Positions 17,282-26,090 of a DNA stretch of 64,000 nucleotides are shown one piece after another (the stretch's first letter is position 1; every line of letters begins with the position of its first letter). The stretch is from assembly GCA_905372865.1 (NCBI GenBank), contig CAJPQT010000004.1, positions 1-64,000 of the forward strand, written 5' to 3'. The notes under the pieces are model-generated. The model had not been told where the DNA came from. It worked only from the letters and a program-made list of their open reading frames with translations, and did not search any database. The position numbers and the translations under genes are program-made. The DNA is from an uncultured Centipeda sp. GTDB lineage: Bacteria > Bacillota > Negativicutes > Selenomonadales > Selenomonadaceae.

Positions 17282-18509
17282 TGAAATGATCTCGCAGGAG
17301 GAGATCGATGCCCTCCTGAACGGCGGAGCGAGCGGCGATGATACGCCTGCTGATGATGCTGCGCCTGCAGAGGATGCCTCATCCGCCGATGACGCTGCAC
17401 CTGCAGCCGACGCATCTCCCGACAATGCCAGCGATGCCGGCAATGACAGTGATGTCGGCATTACAGATCTGGAGCGCGATGCGCTCGGGGAGATCGGCAA
17501 CATCTCGATGGGCGGAGCCGCGACGACGCTCTCCGTCCTCCTTGGACGCAAGGTGTCGATCACAACACCAACCGTCTCCGTCTCCAACCTGCGTCAGCTG
17601 AAGGAAAAATATCCTGTGCCGTTCCTCGTCGTTGAGGTGGGGTACAGCATCGGCATTGAGGGCAACAACGTCCTCTGTATTCAGGCCAAGGATGCCGCGA
17701 TCATCGCTGATCTAATGATGGGCAATGACGGCACCAACCCCGACCAGGAACTGAGCGAGCTCCACATGAGTGCGGTCAGTGAGTGCATGAATCAGATGAT
17801 GGGGAGTGTTGCGACCTCTCTCTCATCGATGTTCAACAAGAAGGTGGATATTACCCCTCCCGTGGTCACACTCGTCGACCTTGCGACGGAGGAAGTTGTA
17901 TCCAAGCTGCTGGATAAGGTCGATCCGATCATTCAGGCGTCCTTCCGCATGGAGGTGGACGGTCTCATTGACAGTGAGATCATGCAGCTCCTGCCGGTCG
18001 ATGTCGCCAAGGAAATGGTCGATGCACTGATGAACCAGCAGCCAGATGTCGACAATGAGGAAGAAGCTGTTGCTGCAGCAACCGCACCGCCTCCGGCCGC
18101 AGCACCTGCTGCACCGGCGGAGCCGGCAGCTGCCGCACCTGCAAACTATGGATATGGAGCACCGCCTATGCAGCCACATGTAGCATCCAATGTACCGGTA
18201 CAGTCGGCGCAGTTTACACCGCTGAGTTCCACTCCGGTGCAGGTGAATGACGCCAATATCGGTCTGATTCTCGATGTACCGCTTCAGGTCAACGTCGAGC
18301 TTGGACGGACGAAAAAGTCCATCAAGGACATCCTTGATCTCACAAAGGGATCGATCGTCGAGTTGGATAAACTCGCCGGTGAGCCCGTGGATATCATGGT
18401 CAACGGAAAGTATTTGGCGAAGGGTGAGGTTGTCGTCATCGATGAGAACTTCGGCGTTCGCATTACGGAGATTGTCAGCCCGCTCGAGCGTGCTGCACGC
18501 CTCCAGTAA
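17274..18509 (+). CDS. fliY: flagellar motor switch phosphatase FliY
   Basis: FliY replaces FliN in many Firmicutes: a CheY-P phosphatase fused to the C-ring SpoA domain. The N-terminal ISQEEIDALLNGG is a CheY-binding peptide, followed by an acidic Ala/Asp linker (about 20-62), a CheC-like domain (about 65-255) with both phosphatase motifs (EIGNISMG and SECMNQMMGS), an Ala/Pro linker, and a C-terminal FliN domain (about 330-410). ATG 17274 matches the usual MSDEMISQEE start; an upstream in-frame ATG at 17262 abuts the RBS. A new promoter follows before cheY. Confidence 0.95.
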   Translation: MSDEMISQEEIDALLNGGASGDDTPADDAAPAEDASSADDAAPAADASPDNASDAGNDSDVGITDLERDALGEIGNISMGGAATTLSVLLGRKVSITTPTVSVSNLRQLKEKYPVPFLVVEVGYSIGIEGNNVLCIQAKDAAIIADLMMGNDGTNPDQELSELHMSAVSECMNQMMGSVATSLSSMFNKKVDITPPVVTLVDLATEEVVSKLLDKVDPIIQASFRMEVDGLIDSEIMQLLPVDVAKEMVDALMNQQPDVDNEEEAVAAATAPPPAAAPAAPAEPAAAAPANYGYGAPPMQPHVASNVPVQSAQFTPLSSTPVQVNDANIGLILDVPLQVNVELGRTKKSIKDILDLTKGSIVELDKLAGEPVDIMVNGKYLAKGEVVVIDENFGVRITEIVSPLERAARLQ

Positions 18510-18549
18510 CGGAAGGTAATGGTTCTTTGGGGACTGGTGCAGAAAATCC

Positions 18550-18578
18550 TTGTCATAGGCGGCACTTTTCGTTATAAT
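18550..18578 (+). promoter_or_regulatory. sigma-A promoter before cheY
   Basis: TTGTCA at 18550-18555, 17 bp, TATAAT at 18573-18578. It lies in the 156-bp gap between fliY and cheY and would give a leader of about 80 nt carrying AAGGAGAG before cheY. It supports separate transcription of cheY and the export genes. Confidence 0.85.
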
Positions 18579-18665
18579 GAGTAACGATAAAAAGCACATA
18601 TGAATTGTGCGTCTGTGCCCCTTTTGGAATAGGGATGTTCTGTCGAATTAAGGAGAGATGAAAAA

Positions 18666-19028
18666 ATGGCAACTCGCGTTCTGATTGTTGATGATGCAGC
18701 TTTTATGCGAATGATGGTGAAGGACATCCTCTCGAAGAACGGCTATGAAATTGTCGGTGAGGCTGAGAACGGCATGAAGGCGCTGGAGAAGTTCCAGGAA
18801 CTCAAGCCGGACCTCGTAACGATGGATATTACAATGCCGGAGATGGACGGCATCACTGCGGTCAAGGAAATCAAAAAGGTAGACCCCAACGCGAAAGTTG
18901 TTATGTGCAGTGCAATGGGACAGCAGGCAATGGTTATTGAGGCTATTCAGGCAGGGGCACGCGACTTCATCGTGAAGCCGTTCCAGGCAGACCGTGTGCT
19001 GGAGGCCATTCGCAAAGCCGTCGGCTGA
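18666..19028 (+). CDS. cheY: chemotaxis response regulator CheY
   Basis: CheY carries the phosphoryl signal from CheA to FliM. This is a single receiver domain of 120 residues. The acidic pair is Asp9/Asp10, the phosphorylation site Asp54 (TMDITMP), and the switch residues Ser82 and Lys104. It lies between fliY and fliO as in B. subtilis. The stop overlaps the fliO start. Its own promoter upstream suggests raised expression relative to the C-ring genes (inference). Confidence 0.96.
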   Translation: MATRVLIVDDAAFMRMMVKDILSKNGYEIVGEAENGMKALEKFQELKPDLVTMDITMPEMDGITAVKEIKKVDPNAKVVMCSAMGQQAMVIEAIQAGARDFIVKPFQADRVLEAIRKAVG

Positions 19029-19540
19029 TGAGCGGACGGATGTTATCTCTGTCCCTGCTGTTTGGATGTATACTCGTCGCACTATGCACGGGGGATGTAT
19101 CTGCCGCAGGTGAGACGGGCAGCGGATATCTAGCCGGATACGAAGAGGCTGACCCGCGCCCGTCGGCCGTGTCATGGTGGTCGACGGTCGCCTATGTGGT
19201 CAGCCTTTTTGCTGTCTTTGCATTCGTTGTCATCTTGGCGTATGTTGTCGCACGGGCCTTTGGGAAAAACTCGATGCAGAGGCTTGCGGCACGCGGAGGA
19301 CAGGTCTATATGCAGCTGCCGCTCGGGCCGAACCGCTCGGTCTGTGTAGTGGAGCTCTTTGGCCATGTCTTTGTATTGGGCGTTACGGATGCCAACATCC
19401 ATTTGATCGCGGAGATTGATGATCCGGAGACGGTAGAGGAAATCCGCGCATCAGAACCGGCAGGGAGCGGTGTCTTTCAGGAGCAGTTCGGGTCTCTGTC
19501 GGATTTTGTTCAAAAAATACCGCCGCTTTTCCGAAAGTGA
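19028..19540 (+). CDS. fliO: flagellar biosynthetic protein FliO
   Basis: FliO assists assembly of the FliP ring of the flagellar export apparatus. The N-terminal hydrophobic signal-like segment (residues 5-25, ending VSAAGE) is followed by a short extracytoplasmic part, a membrane helix (AYVVSLFAVFAFVVILAYVV) and a cytoplasmic domain with the weak FliO pattern QVYMQLPLGPNRSVCVVELFG. The 170-residue length fits. It overlaps cheY by one base and nearly touches fliP. Confidence 0.88.
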   Translation: MSGRMLSLSLLFGCILVALCTGDVSAAGETGSGYLAGYEEADPRPSAVSWWSTVAYVVSLFAVFAFVVILAYVVARAFGKNSMQRLAARGGQVYMQLPLGPNRSVCVVELFGHVFVLGVTDANIHLIAEIDDPETVEEIRASEPAGSGVFQEQFGSLSDFVQKIPPLFRK

Positions 19541-19569
19541 TGGCGGGAGGGAGAAATGGGGGGACGGGA

Positions 19570-20322
19570 TTGGAGCGCAAAATGCTTGTTTTGGGGAGTG
19601 CGGCGCTCCTCCTGCTCTTGGGCATGGGACATGCGGCAGCAGCGCCCTTGATCCCGACGGTCAGTGTCGGTGTGGGGGCATCGGAGAATCCACAGGATGT
19701 AGCGACCAGCATGCAGCTGTTGGCTGTGCTGACGGTTATTTCGCTGGCGCCCGCGATTCTCGTTATGACGACATCCTTTGTCCGTATTGTGGTCGTCATC
19801 GGCTTTCTGCGCAACGCGCTTTCGACGCAGAACGTGCCGCCGAATCAGATTGTTATTGCGCTCTCGCTCTTCCTGTCGTTCTATATTATGGCACCCTATT
19901 GGGGACAGGCGAATGAGAACGGCATACAGCCCTATCTTGCGGGACAGATCTCCCAGGAACAGGCACTTGAGAATATTGTCGACCCAATGCGTGAGTTCAT
20001 GTTCCGCCAGACGCGGGAGTCCGATCTCGCGCTCTTTGTCAATCTCTCAGAGGCGCCAAGACCCGAGGGCCCCGAGGATGTATCCACATTTACGCTCATT
20101 CCGGCATTCATCATCAGTGAGCTTAAAACGGCATTTCAGATCGGCTTTATGATCTATATTCCGTTTATTGTCATTGACATGATCGTCGCAAGTACACTCA
20201 TGTCGATGGGCATGATGATGCTGCCGCCGGTTATGATTTCACTGCCGTTTAAGATTCTCTTGTTTGTCATGGTCGATGGATGGCACCTGCTGATCCAATC
20301 GCTCATCATGAGTTTCCGTTAG
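19570..20322 (+). CDS. fliP: flagellar type III export protein FliP
   Basis: FliP forms the core channel of the flagellar export gate. The product has a cleavable N-terminal signal segment (LVLGSAALLLLLGMGHAAA), then the strongly conserved TSFVRIVVVIGFLRNA, QIVIALSLFLSFY and the C-terminal block ELKTAFQIGFMIYIPFIVID plus MGMMMLPPVMISLPFKILLF. I place the start at TTG 19570, downstream of GGGGGGACGGG; in-frame ATG 19540 and ATG 19582 are alternatives. Mature length is normal. Confidence 0.94.
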   Translation: MERKMLVLGSAALLLLLGMGHAAAAPLIPTVSVGVGASENPQDVATSMQLLAVLTVISLAPAILVMTTSFVRIVVVIGFLRNALSTQNVPPNQIVIALSLFLSFYIMAPYWGQANENGIQPYLAGQISQEQALENIVDPMREFMFRQTRESDLALFVNLSEAPRPEGPEDVSTFTLIPAFIISELKTAFQIGFMIYIPFIVIDMIVASTLMSMGMMMLPPVMISLPFKILLFVMVDGWHLLIQSLIMSFR

Positions 20323-20337
20323 CGGGGAGGCGGTCTG

Positions 20338-20607
20338 ATGTCCGGAGATTTGGTCATCCAGCTCGCCCAGGAGGCACTTATGATCGTGCTTCTGGTTTCT
20401 GCCCCCATGCTGGGACTTGGGCTTATCGTAGGTCTTTTGGTGGCTGTTTTTCAGGCTACCACGTCGATTCAGGAGCAGACACTTGCGTTCATCCCGAAGA
20501 TCATCGCGGTCTTTGTCGCTATCTTGATTTTTGGGCCATGGATGCTGCGCATCATGGTCGAGTACGTGACAAATGTATTTGTCAACCTGCCGGCTTATCT
20601 GCGCTGA
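20338..20607 (+). CDS. fliQ: flagellar type III export protein FliQ
   Basis: FliQ is the small two-helix subunit of the export gate. The 89-residue protein has LIVGLLVAVFQATTSIQEQTL, the family core, between its two membrane helices. ATG 20338 follows GGGGAGG. It lies between fliP and fliR with short spacers of about 15 bp, as usual. Confidence 0.95.
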   Translation: MSGDLVIQLAQEALMIVLLVSAPMLGLGLIVGLLVAVFQATTSIQEQTLAFIPKIIAVFVAILIFGPWMLRIMVEYVTNVFVNLPAYLR

Positions 20608-20622
20608 AAGGAGCGGCAGTGC

Positions 20623-21405
20623 ATGGATCTGTATGAACTGCTGCAAGGGCATATCGCGGCGTTTCTGCTGACGCTTACACGAATCAGTGGGATCTTTATC
20701 GTGTCCCCGTTCTTTGGCAGTATGAATATCTCGGTGTATTTCCGTGTGGCTCTGGCGCTTGCGATGACCATTGTGCTCTTCCCTGTCGTCGACGGACTGG
20801 GCACGCCTGCGGCACCTGAGACGATCATCATGTTTGCCGTCACTGCTGTCGGTGAACTCTTCATTGGGTGGCTGATCGGCTTCGTGGCATACATTTCCTT
20901 CGCCGCCATTACGATGGCGGGCAAGGTCATGGATATGCAGGTGGGGTTTGCCATTGTCAATGTTGTGGATCCGACTTCCGGTCAGCAGATACCGCTCATC
21001 GGAAGTTTTCTTTATAATTTGGCGATCATTATTTTGCTCGTCACGAATGGGCATCACATGCTCCTGGCAGCGCTTGCAGAGAGTTTTCGCGCGGTGCCGC
21101 TTGCCGGCATGGATCCCAATATCTCAATTGCCCTTATGCTTGCCAACTTCACGGGCACGATCTTCCTCACAGGGATGAAGGTCGCAATGCCGATAACCTT
21201 CGCGATCCTCCTTACCAATGTGGGGCTTGGCATCCTTGCACGCACAATGCCGCAGATGAACATCTTCGTCGTCGGCATCCCGATGCAGCTGATGATTGGC
21301 ATTACTGTGCTGTCGATGATCATTCCGTTCTATGTCCTGTTTTTGGATGTGCTGTTCAATGAAATGTATGGAAATATATCGCTTGCGGTGCGAGCCCTCC
21401 GATAG
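20623..21405 (+). CDS. fliR: flagellar type III export protein FliR
   Basis: FliR caps the FliP/FliQ gate complex. The 260-residue product has six to seven membrane segments with the typical RISGIFIVSPFFGS near the start, the conserved VGFAIVNVVDPTSGQQIPL loop, and a C-terminal LFNEMYGNISL. The 3' end overlaps flhB by several codons (see flhB). Length and context are normal. Confidence 0.94.
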   Translation: MDLYELLQGHIAAFLLTLTRISGIFIVSPFFGSMNISVYFRVALALAMTIVLFPVVDGLGTPAAPETIIMFAVTAVGELFIGWLIGFVAYISFAAITMAGKVMDMQVGFAIVNVVDPTSGQQIPLIGSFLYNLAIIILLVTNGHHMLLAALAESFRAVPLAGMDPNISIALMLANFTGTIFLTGMKVAMPITFAILLTNVGLGILARTMPQMNIFVVGIPMQLMIGITVLSMIIPFYVLFLDVLFNEMYGNISLAVRALR

Positions 21406-22489
21406 GAACAGATTCGTCTTTGACCTCCAGCGTTTTGCGGGCGAAAAGACGGAGGAACCGACGGCGAAAAAGCGCGCCGACGCACGCAAGAAGGGGCAGG
21501 TTGCCCGCAGTCAGGAGCTCAACAGTGCATTCGTGCTGCTCGTCGGATTTTTCGGTCTCAAGCTCCTGTGGGATTCCATCTACGTATCGATTGCGACCTA
21601 CACTACCTACGTGTTCAGCAATCTGAACCAGACAGTGGATACGGAGAATATCCTGCGCATCTTCATCGGCATTGTTGTTATCCTCGTCAAGACCGCCTTT
21701 CCGATCATGCTCTTCATCATGATCGTTGGACTGGCCATCAACTTCTTTCAGGTGGGGCTGACCTTTAATACGGAGTCCATCGAGTTTAAACTGGACAAGC
21801 TCAACCCCATCAACGGGTTTGGCCGCATCTTCTCGAAGCGGTCGCTCGTGGAGTTGGTGAAATCCTTCTTTAAGATTCTCGTAATCGGCTTCTTTCTCTA
21901 CCGTTTTATTCACGAACAAATCCTTGCGATGCCGCAGTTCATGTTCTTCGATCTGACGACGAGCCTCGCGCTTGTCGCGGAGATTATCTTCCAAATGGCG
22001 TTTATCGTCATCGGCGTCATCATGATTATGGCGATGATGGACTACGGGTATCAAAAATGGCAGACGACGCAGGATCTCAAGATGTCCAAGCAGGAAGTCA
22101 AGGATGAGATGAAGCAGACCGAGGGCGATCCGCAGATCAAGGGGAAGATTCGCCAGAAGCAGCGGCAGATGGCAATGGCGCGCATGATGAAAGAAGTTCC
22201 CAAGGCGGATGTCATCATCACCAACCCGACGCACTACGCCGTGGCGCTTTCCTATGAACAGGGGATGGTCGCACCGACGGTCATCGCAAAGGGCCAGGAT
22301 CTCGTCGCCAAGCGCATTAAGGAGATCGGCCGTGAGGCGCGCGTACCGATTGTTGAAAACAAGCCGCTTGCACGCACCCTCTATGCTGCCGTACAGATCG
22401 GCGACAGCGTGCCGCAGGAACTCTACCAGGCGGTTGCAGAAGTGCTTGCCTACGTCTATCGACTGAAACATGCACGCCGCGGCGCATGA
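21368..22489 (+). CDS. flhB: flagellar export switch protein FlhB
   Basis: FlhB controls substrate specificity of the export apparatus. The N-terminal conserved LQRFAGEKTEEPTAKK segment leads into four membrane helices (about residues 40-225) and the cytoplasmic domain with the self-cleavage motif NPTH (IITNPTHYAVAL). About 373 residues. No canonical start codon lies close to the conserved LQRFAGEKTE; the nearest in-frame ATGs are 21368, 21359 and 21347, all inside fliR, so the reading frames overlap by at least 38 bases and translation is probably coupled. ATG 21368 is a choice, not a proof. Confidence 0.93.
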   Translation: MEIYRLRCEPSDRNRFVFDLQRFAGEKTEEPTAKKRADARKKGQVARSQELNSAFVLLVGFFGLKLLWDSIYVSIATYTTYVFSNLNQTVDTENILRIFIGIVVILVKTAFPIMLFIMIVGLAINFFQVGLTFNTESIEFKLDKLNPINGFGRIFSKRSLVELVKSFFKILVIGFFLYRFIHEQILAMPQFMFFDLTTSLALVAEIIFQMAFIVIGVIMIMAMMDYGYQKWQTTQDLKMSKQEVKDEMKQTEGDPQIKGKIRQKQRQMAMARMMKEVPKADVIITNPTHYAVALSYEQGMVAPTVIAKGQDLVAKRIKEIGREARVPIVENKPLARTLYAAVQIGDSVPQELYQAVAEVLAYVYRLKHARRGA

Positions 22490-22536
22490 GAAATCGGGAT
22501 GTTTTGGTCATGCGTGACGAAAGTCTTGTTTAATAA

Positions 22537-22564
22537 TTGACGTACCTCTGATATTTGGTATAAT
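22537..22564 (+). promoter_or_regulatory. extended -10 sigma-A promoter before flhA
   Basis: TTGACG at 22537-22542, 16 bp, TATAAT at 22559-22564 with TGG directly upstream (an extended -10). It lies in the gap of about 120 bp between flhB and flhA. One of the best promoter matches inside the flagellar operon. Confidence 0.87.
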
Positions 22565-22609
22565 ATTTATTTAGGGAATGTATGAAATCTCCGCAAAGGG
22601 AACGAGGGA

Positions 22610-24706
22610 GTGAGTGAGCCTATGGCAGCACCGCAGTCCGGCAGTGTAAATCCTCTTGTATCCGGCAAGCTTATACAGCGGTACAGTGATATTCTGATCG
22701 CCGTCGCCATCGTAACGATCGTCATTATGATGATTATTCCGCTGCCGACGATCATCTTGGACATTCTTATCTGTCTGAATATCACGATTGCGCTTCTTGT
22801 CGTAATGTCAGCGATCTACAATGTGGAGGCTCTGGATCTATCCGTCTTTCCCTCCCTGCTTCTGATTACGACGTTGTTTCGACTGGCGCTGAATATCTCC
22901 TCGACACGACTTATCCTCCTTGACGGTTACGCCGGGGAGGTCATTACTGCGTTTGGCAACTTTGTTGTCGGCGGTAATGCCGTCGTCGGCTTCATCGTGT
23001 TCGTCATCCTTGTCATTGTCAACTTTATCGTTATCACGAAGGGCTCGGAGCGCGTGGCTGAGGTCTCGGCACGTTTCACGCTCGATGCGATGCCCGGTAA
23101 GCAGATGGCGATTGATGCCGACTTGAACCAAGGTGCGATCACGGATGCGGAGGCAAAGCGCCGCCGTGAGAAGGTACAGCGTGAGTCCGACTTCTTCGGC
23201 GCAATGGACGGTGCCTCGAAGTTCGTCAAGGGCGACGCGATTGCCGCGATTGTCATCATGATCATCAATATCGGCGGCGGCTTTGTCATCGGCATGCTGC
23301 AGCGCGATATGGATGCGTCACAAGCGCTCCAGACCTATACCCTGTTGACGGTCGGTGAAGGTCTCGTTGCGCAGATTCCGGCGCTCCTCATCTCGACGGC
23401 AACCGGTATCATTGTCACGCGCTCGGCTGCGGAGGGCAATCTCGGCAGCGATCTTGTGAAGCAGCTCTTCCGCAATGCACGCATCTTTATGATCCTCACA
23501 GGCGTACTCCTCTTCCTTGCGATCATGCCGGGACTTCCGGGCGTGCCGTTCACGGCACTGGCTCTGGTATGCGCCTTGATTGCATGGAATCTCCGGCGCG
23601 GACAGGTGGCGGAACAGGAGGTGCAGCAGGTCGAGCAGAAGGCAAAGGCGAAAAAAGAGGCGACAACGCCCGAGAATATCGTTTCGCTTCTGCAGGTCGA
23701 CCCCATGGAACTCGAGATCGGCTACAGCCTCATCCCGCTTGTTGATACGGGACAGGGCGGCGACCTGCTTGACCGCATTGTTATGATACGACGGCAGTGT
23801 GCACTTGAGCTGGGGCTTGTCGTGCCGACGATTCGCATCCGCGACAACATTCAGATCAAGCCCAACGCGTATATCATCAAGCTCAAAGGCATTGAAATCG
23901 CACGCGGCGAGCTCATGCTCGATCATTACCTTGCGATGAACTCCGGGACGGTGTTCGAGGAGGTCCCGGGCATTGAGACGACAGAGCCGGCATTTGGCCT
24001 GCCCGCTCTCTGGATCTCGGAGAACGAGCGCGAGCAGGCGGAGCTGAACGGCTATACGGTGGTCGACGCGGTTTCCGTGCTTGCAACCCATCTCACGGAG
24101 ATCATCAAGCAGCATGCCGCTGAGATCCTCGGTCGTCAGGAAACACAGAACCTTCTTGACAACCTGCACAAGACCAACGCAGCACTCGTGGATGAGGTCG
24201 TTCCGAACCTGCTCAGCGTGGGCGAAGTGCAGAAGGTGCTTGCCAATCTCCTGCATGAGCGCATTTCCATCCGCGACATGAGTACGATCCTCGAGGTGCT
24301 TGCTGACTATGGTGCCGCAACGAAGGATACGGATATCCTGACGGAATATGTCCGCCACGCAATGGCGCGGCACATTACGCAGCAGAACGTCCAGAACGGT
24401 GTGCTCCCGTGCATCACGCTCGATCCCGCGATCGAGAACAAGATTGCGGGCGGCGTGCAGCGTACGGAGCACGGCTCCTACGTCAGCCTCGACCCGGATT
24501 CCATGCAGAAGCTGCTGACAGCGCTGCAGGAGGAACTGAAGAAGCTGACGGATCAGGGCTATCAGCCCATCGTGCTGACGAGCCCCACGGTTCGTCCCTA
24601 TTTCCGCAACCTTGTCGAACGCTCCATACCGGGGCTGATTGTTCTCTCCCATGCGGAGATTGAGCAGAATGTTGAGATCCAGATCCTTGGGGTGGTGAGA
24701 ATCTAA
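22610..24706 (+). CDS. flhA: flagellar export protein FlhA
   Basis: FlhA is the large export-gate component whose cytoplasmic ring docks chaperone-substrate complexes. The N-terminal half has eight membrane helices including the conserved cytoplasmic FHIPEP-type loop (SARFTLDAMPGKQMAIDADL). The C-terminal domain (about 350-698) has VVPTIRIRDNI and the conserved VLTSPTVRPYFRNLVE. The start may be GTG 22610 (AAAGGG 9 bases upstream) or ATG 22622. Length of 698 residues is normal. flhF follows directly, so flhA-flhF-flhG forms the start of the downstream sub-operon. Confidence 0.96.
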   Translation: MSEPMAAPQSGSVNPLVSGKLIQRYSDILIAVAIVTIVIMMIIPLPTIILDILICLNITIALLVVMSAIYNVEALDLSVFPSLLLITTLFRLALNISSTRLILLDGYAGEVITAFGNFVVGGNAVVGFIVFVILVIVNFIVITKGSERVAEVSARFTLDAMPGKQMAIDADLNQGAITDAEAKRRREKVQRESDFFGAMDGASKFVKGDAIAAIVIMIINIGGGFVIGMLQRDMDASQALQTYTLLTVGEGLVAQIPALLISTATGIIVTRSAAEGNLGSDLVKQLFRNARIFMILTGVLLFLAIMPGLPGVPFTALALVCALIAWNLRRGQVAEQEVQQVEQKAKAKKEATTPENIVSLLQVDPMELEIGYSLIPLVDTGQGGDLLDRIVMIRRQCALELGLVVPTIRIRDNIQIKPNAYIIKLKGIEIARGELMLDHYLAMNSGTVFEEVPGIETTEPAFGLPALWISENEREQAELNGYTVVDAVSVLATHLTEIIKQHAAEILGRQETQNLLDNLHKTNAALVDEVVPNLLSVGEVQKVLANLLHERISIRDMSTILEVLADYGAATKDTDILTEYVRHAMARHITQQNVQNGVLPCITLDPAIENKIAGGVQRTEHGSYVSLDPDSMQKLLTALQEELKKLTDQGYQPIVLTSPTVRPYFRNLVERSIPGLIVLSHAEIEQNVEIQILGVVRI

Positions 24707-26089
24707 GTGCAGGTCCGAACGGTGCGTGCCTCCTCCGTGAAGGAAGCCATGGAACAGATAAAGGATGAACTCGGCAGCGATGCCGTTCTCCTCCATACAA
24801 AAAAATATCGTGAAGGCGGAGTTCTCGGCGGTGCGGAGATGATCGAGGTGACCGCGGCTGTTGATGAGACACAGGCACGCGTCCCCCATACACCGTCGGT
24901 GTATGTTCCGCCGGCCGCACCGATCCTTCCCTCCAATGTGCTCAATCAATATCGGATGAATGAGCTTCCGACGGACGGTGCGACGGCCGTGCCGGCGCGC
25001 GGTCTTGTGTCGGCGTACGATACCTACGGGGCGGAATCCCCGATGGCGGAGCCGTACGCTGCGGCGGCCCTGCCCAATGCATCGCAGCCGGCGGCCCCTT
25101 CGGCACCGGCTGTACTCCCTCCGCAGCCCGCAGCACCGGCCTATGAGACGGCACCTGCACCCGTACCGCCGCCGGACGGGAAGATGATTCCTTCCCATGA
25201 GGAGGTGCCTGTCATGCAGGACGATGAATCTGCCGAGCGCATTCGGCTCCTTGAGGATGAGCTTGCGCAGATGAAGACGATGCTCGCCTCCATGATCGCG
25301 GCAAATCAGCCGAAGGAGATCGTTACGATACAGGATGCGCTGCGCCGTCAGGACGTGCGCAGTGAGCTCTGTGAGGATCTTGCCGGCAAGGTTCCCGTCG
25401 CGGATGTGAATCTGGACAGCCTTGACCCGCGTGCCGGGAGCGTGCTCTCCGGGTATCTCTCGCAGGTGATGAAATTTACCGACGGACTGACGCCGGGAGC
25501 ACGCGGCTCCCGCGTCTTTGCCTTTATCGGAACAACCGGAGTGGGCAAGACGACCACGCTCGCGAAGGTGGCTGCGCACTTCGTCTTGGAGCAGAACCTC
25601 AAGGGCGCACTCATCACGGCGGATACCTACCGCATCTCCGCCGTGGAGCAGCTCAAGAAATATGCTGAGATCTTGGGGCTTCCCGTGGAAGTTGTCTACT
25701 CCGCCGCAGATCTCAAGAAGGCGATTGCACGCCATCGCAGCAAGGATTTTATCCTCGTGGATACAGCGGGGCGCAGCCAGTACAATGAGTTTCAGATGGA
25801 TGAGCTAAAGGACCTGCTGACGGCACATTCGCGCATGGAAAAGCATCTCGTTGTCAGCGCAACGACAAAGGAAGCGGATGTCGCGGAGATCATGAAGCGC
25901 TTCTCTGTGTGCAAGCCGGACCGCATCATCTTTACCAAGACGGATGAGACGCGCACAATCGGCATGGTGCTCAACCTGCTGGCCGGCAGCGAGCTGCCGC
26001 TTTCGTTCCTGTCGAATGGACAGAGTGTGCCGGACGACATCATACCGGCGACAGCAGAACGTTTTGCGGAACTGCTTTTGAGGGAATAA
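24707..26089 (+). CDS. flhF: flagellar SRP-like GTPase FlhF
   Basis: FlhF is an SRP-family GTPase setting the position and number of flagella. The N-terminal B domain (residues 1-50; SSVKEAMEQIKDELGSDAVL) is followed by a long Pro/Ala-rich linker (about 65-165), a helical N domain and the NG GTPase with GTTGVGKTTTLAKVAA (G1), DTYRISAVEQLK (G2), DTAGRSQ (G3) and TKTDET (G4). The start is GTG 24707, one base after the flhA stop. flhG is next, as expected for the FlhF/FlhG pair. Confidence 0.95.
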   Translation: MQVRTVRASSVKEAMEQIKDELGSDAVLLHTKKYREGGVLGGAEMIEVTAAVDETQARVPHTPSVYVPPAAPILPSNVLNQYRMNELPTDGATAVPARGLVSAYDTYGAESPMAEPYAAAALPNASQPAAPSAPAVLPPQPAAPAYETAPAPVPPPDGKMIPSHEEVPVMQDDESAERIRLLEDELAQMKTMLASMIAANQPKEIVTIQDALRRQDVRSELCEDLAGKVPVADVNLDSLDPRAGSVLSGYLSQVMKFTDGLTPGARGSRVFAFIGTTGVGKTTTLAKVAAHFVLEQNLKGALITADTYRISAVEQLKKYAEILGLPVEVVYSAADLKKAIARHRSKDFILVDTAGRSQYNEFQMDELKDLLTAHSRMEKHLVVSATTKEADVAEIMKRFSVCKPDRIIFTKTDETRTIGMVLNLLAGSELPLSFLSNGQSVPDDIIPATAERFAELLLRE

Positions 26090-26090
26090 T

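Noticed and set aside
23318..25735. 805-codon open frame on the - strand across flhA/flhF
   Set aside because: It is the antisense shadow of two well-identified flagellar genes; its Arg/His/Leu-rich composition is typical of reverse-frame translation in high-GC coding DNA and it has no domain or RBS.
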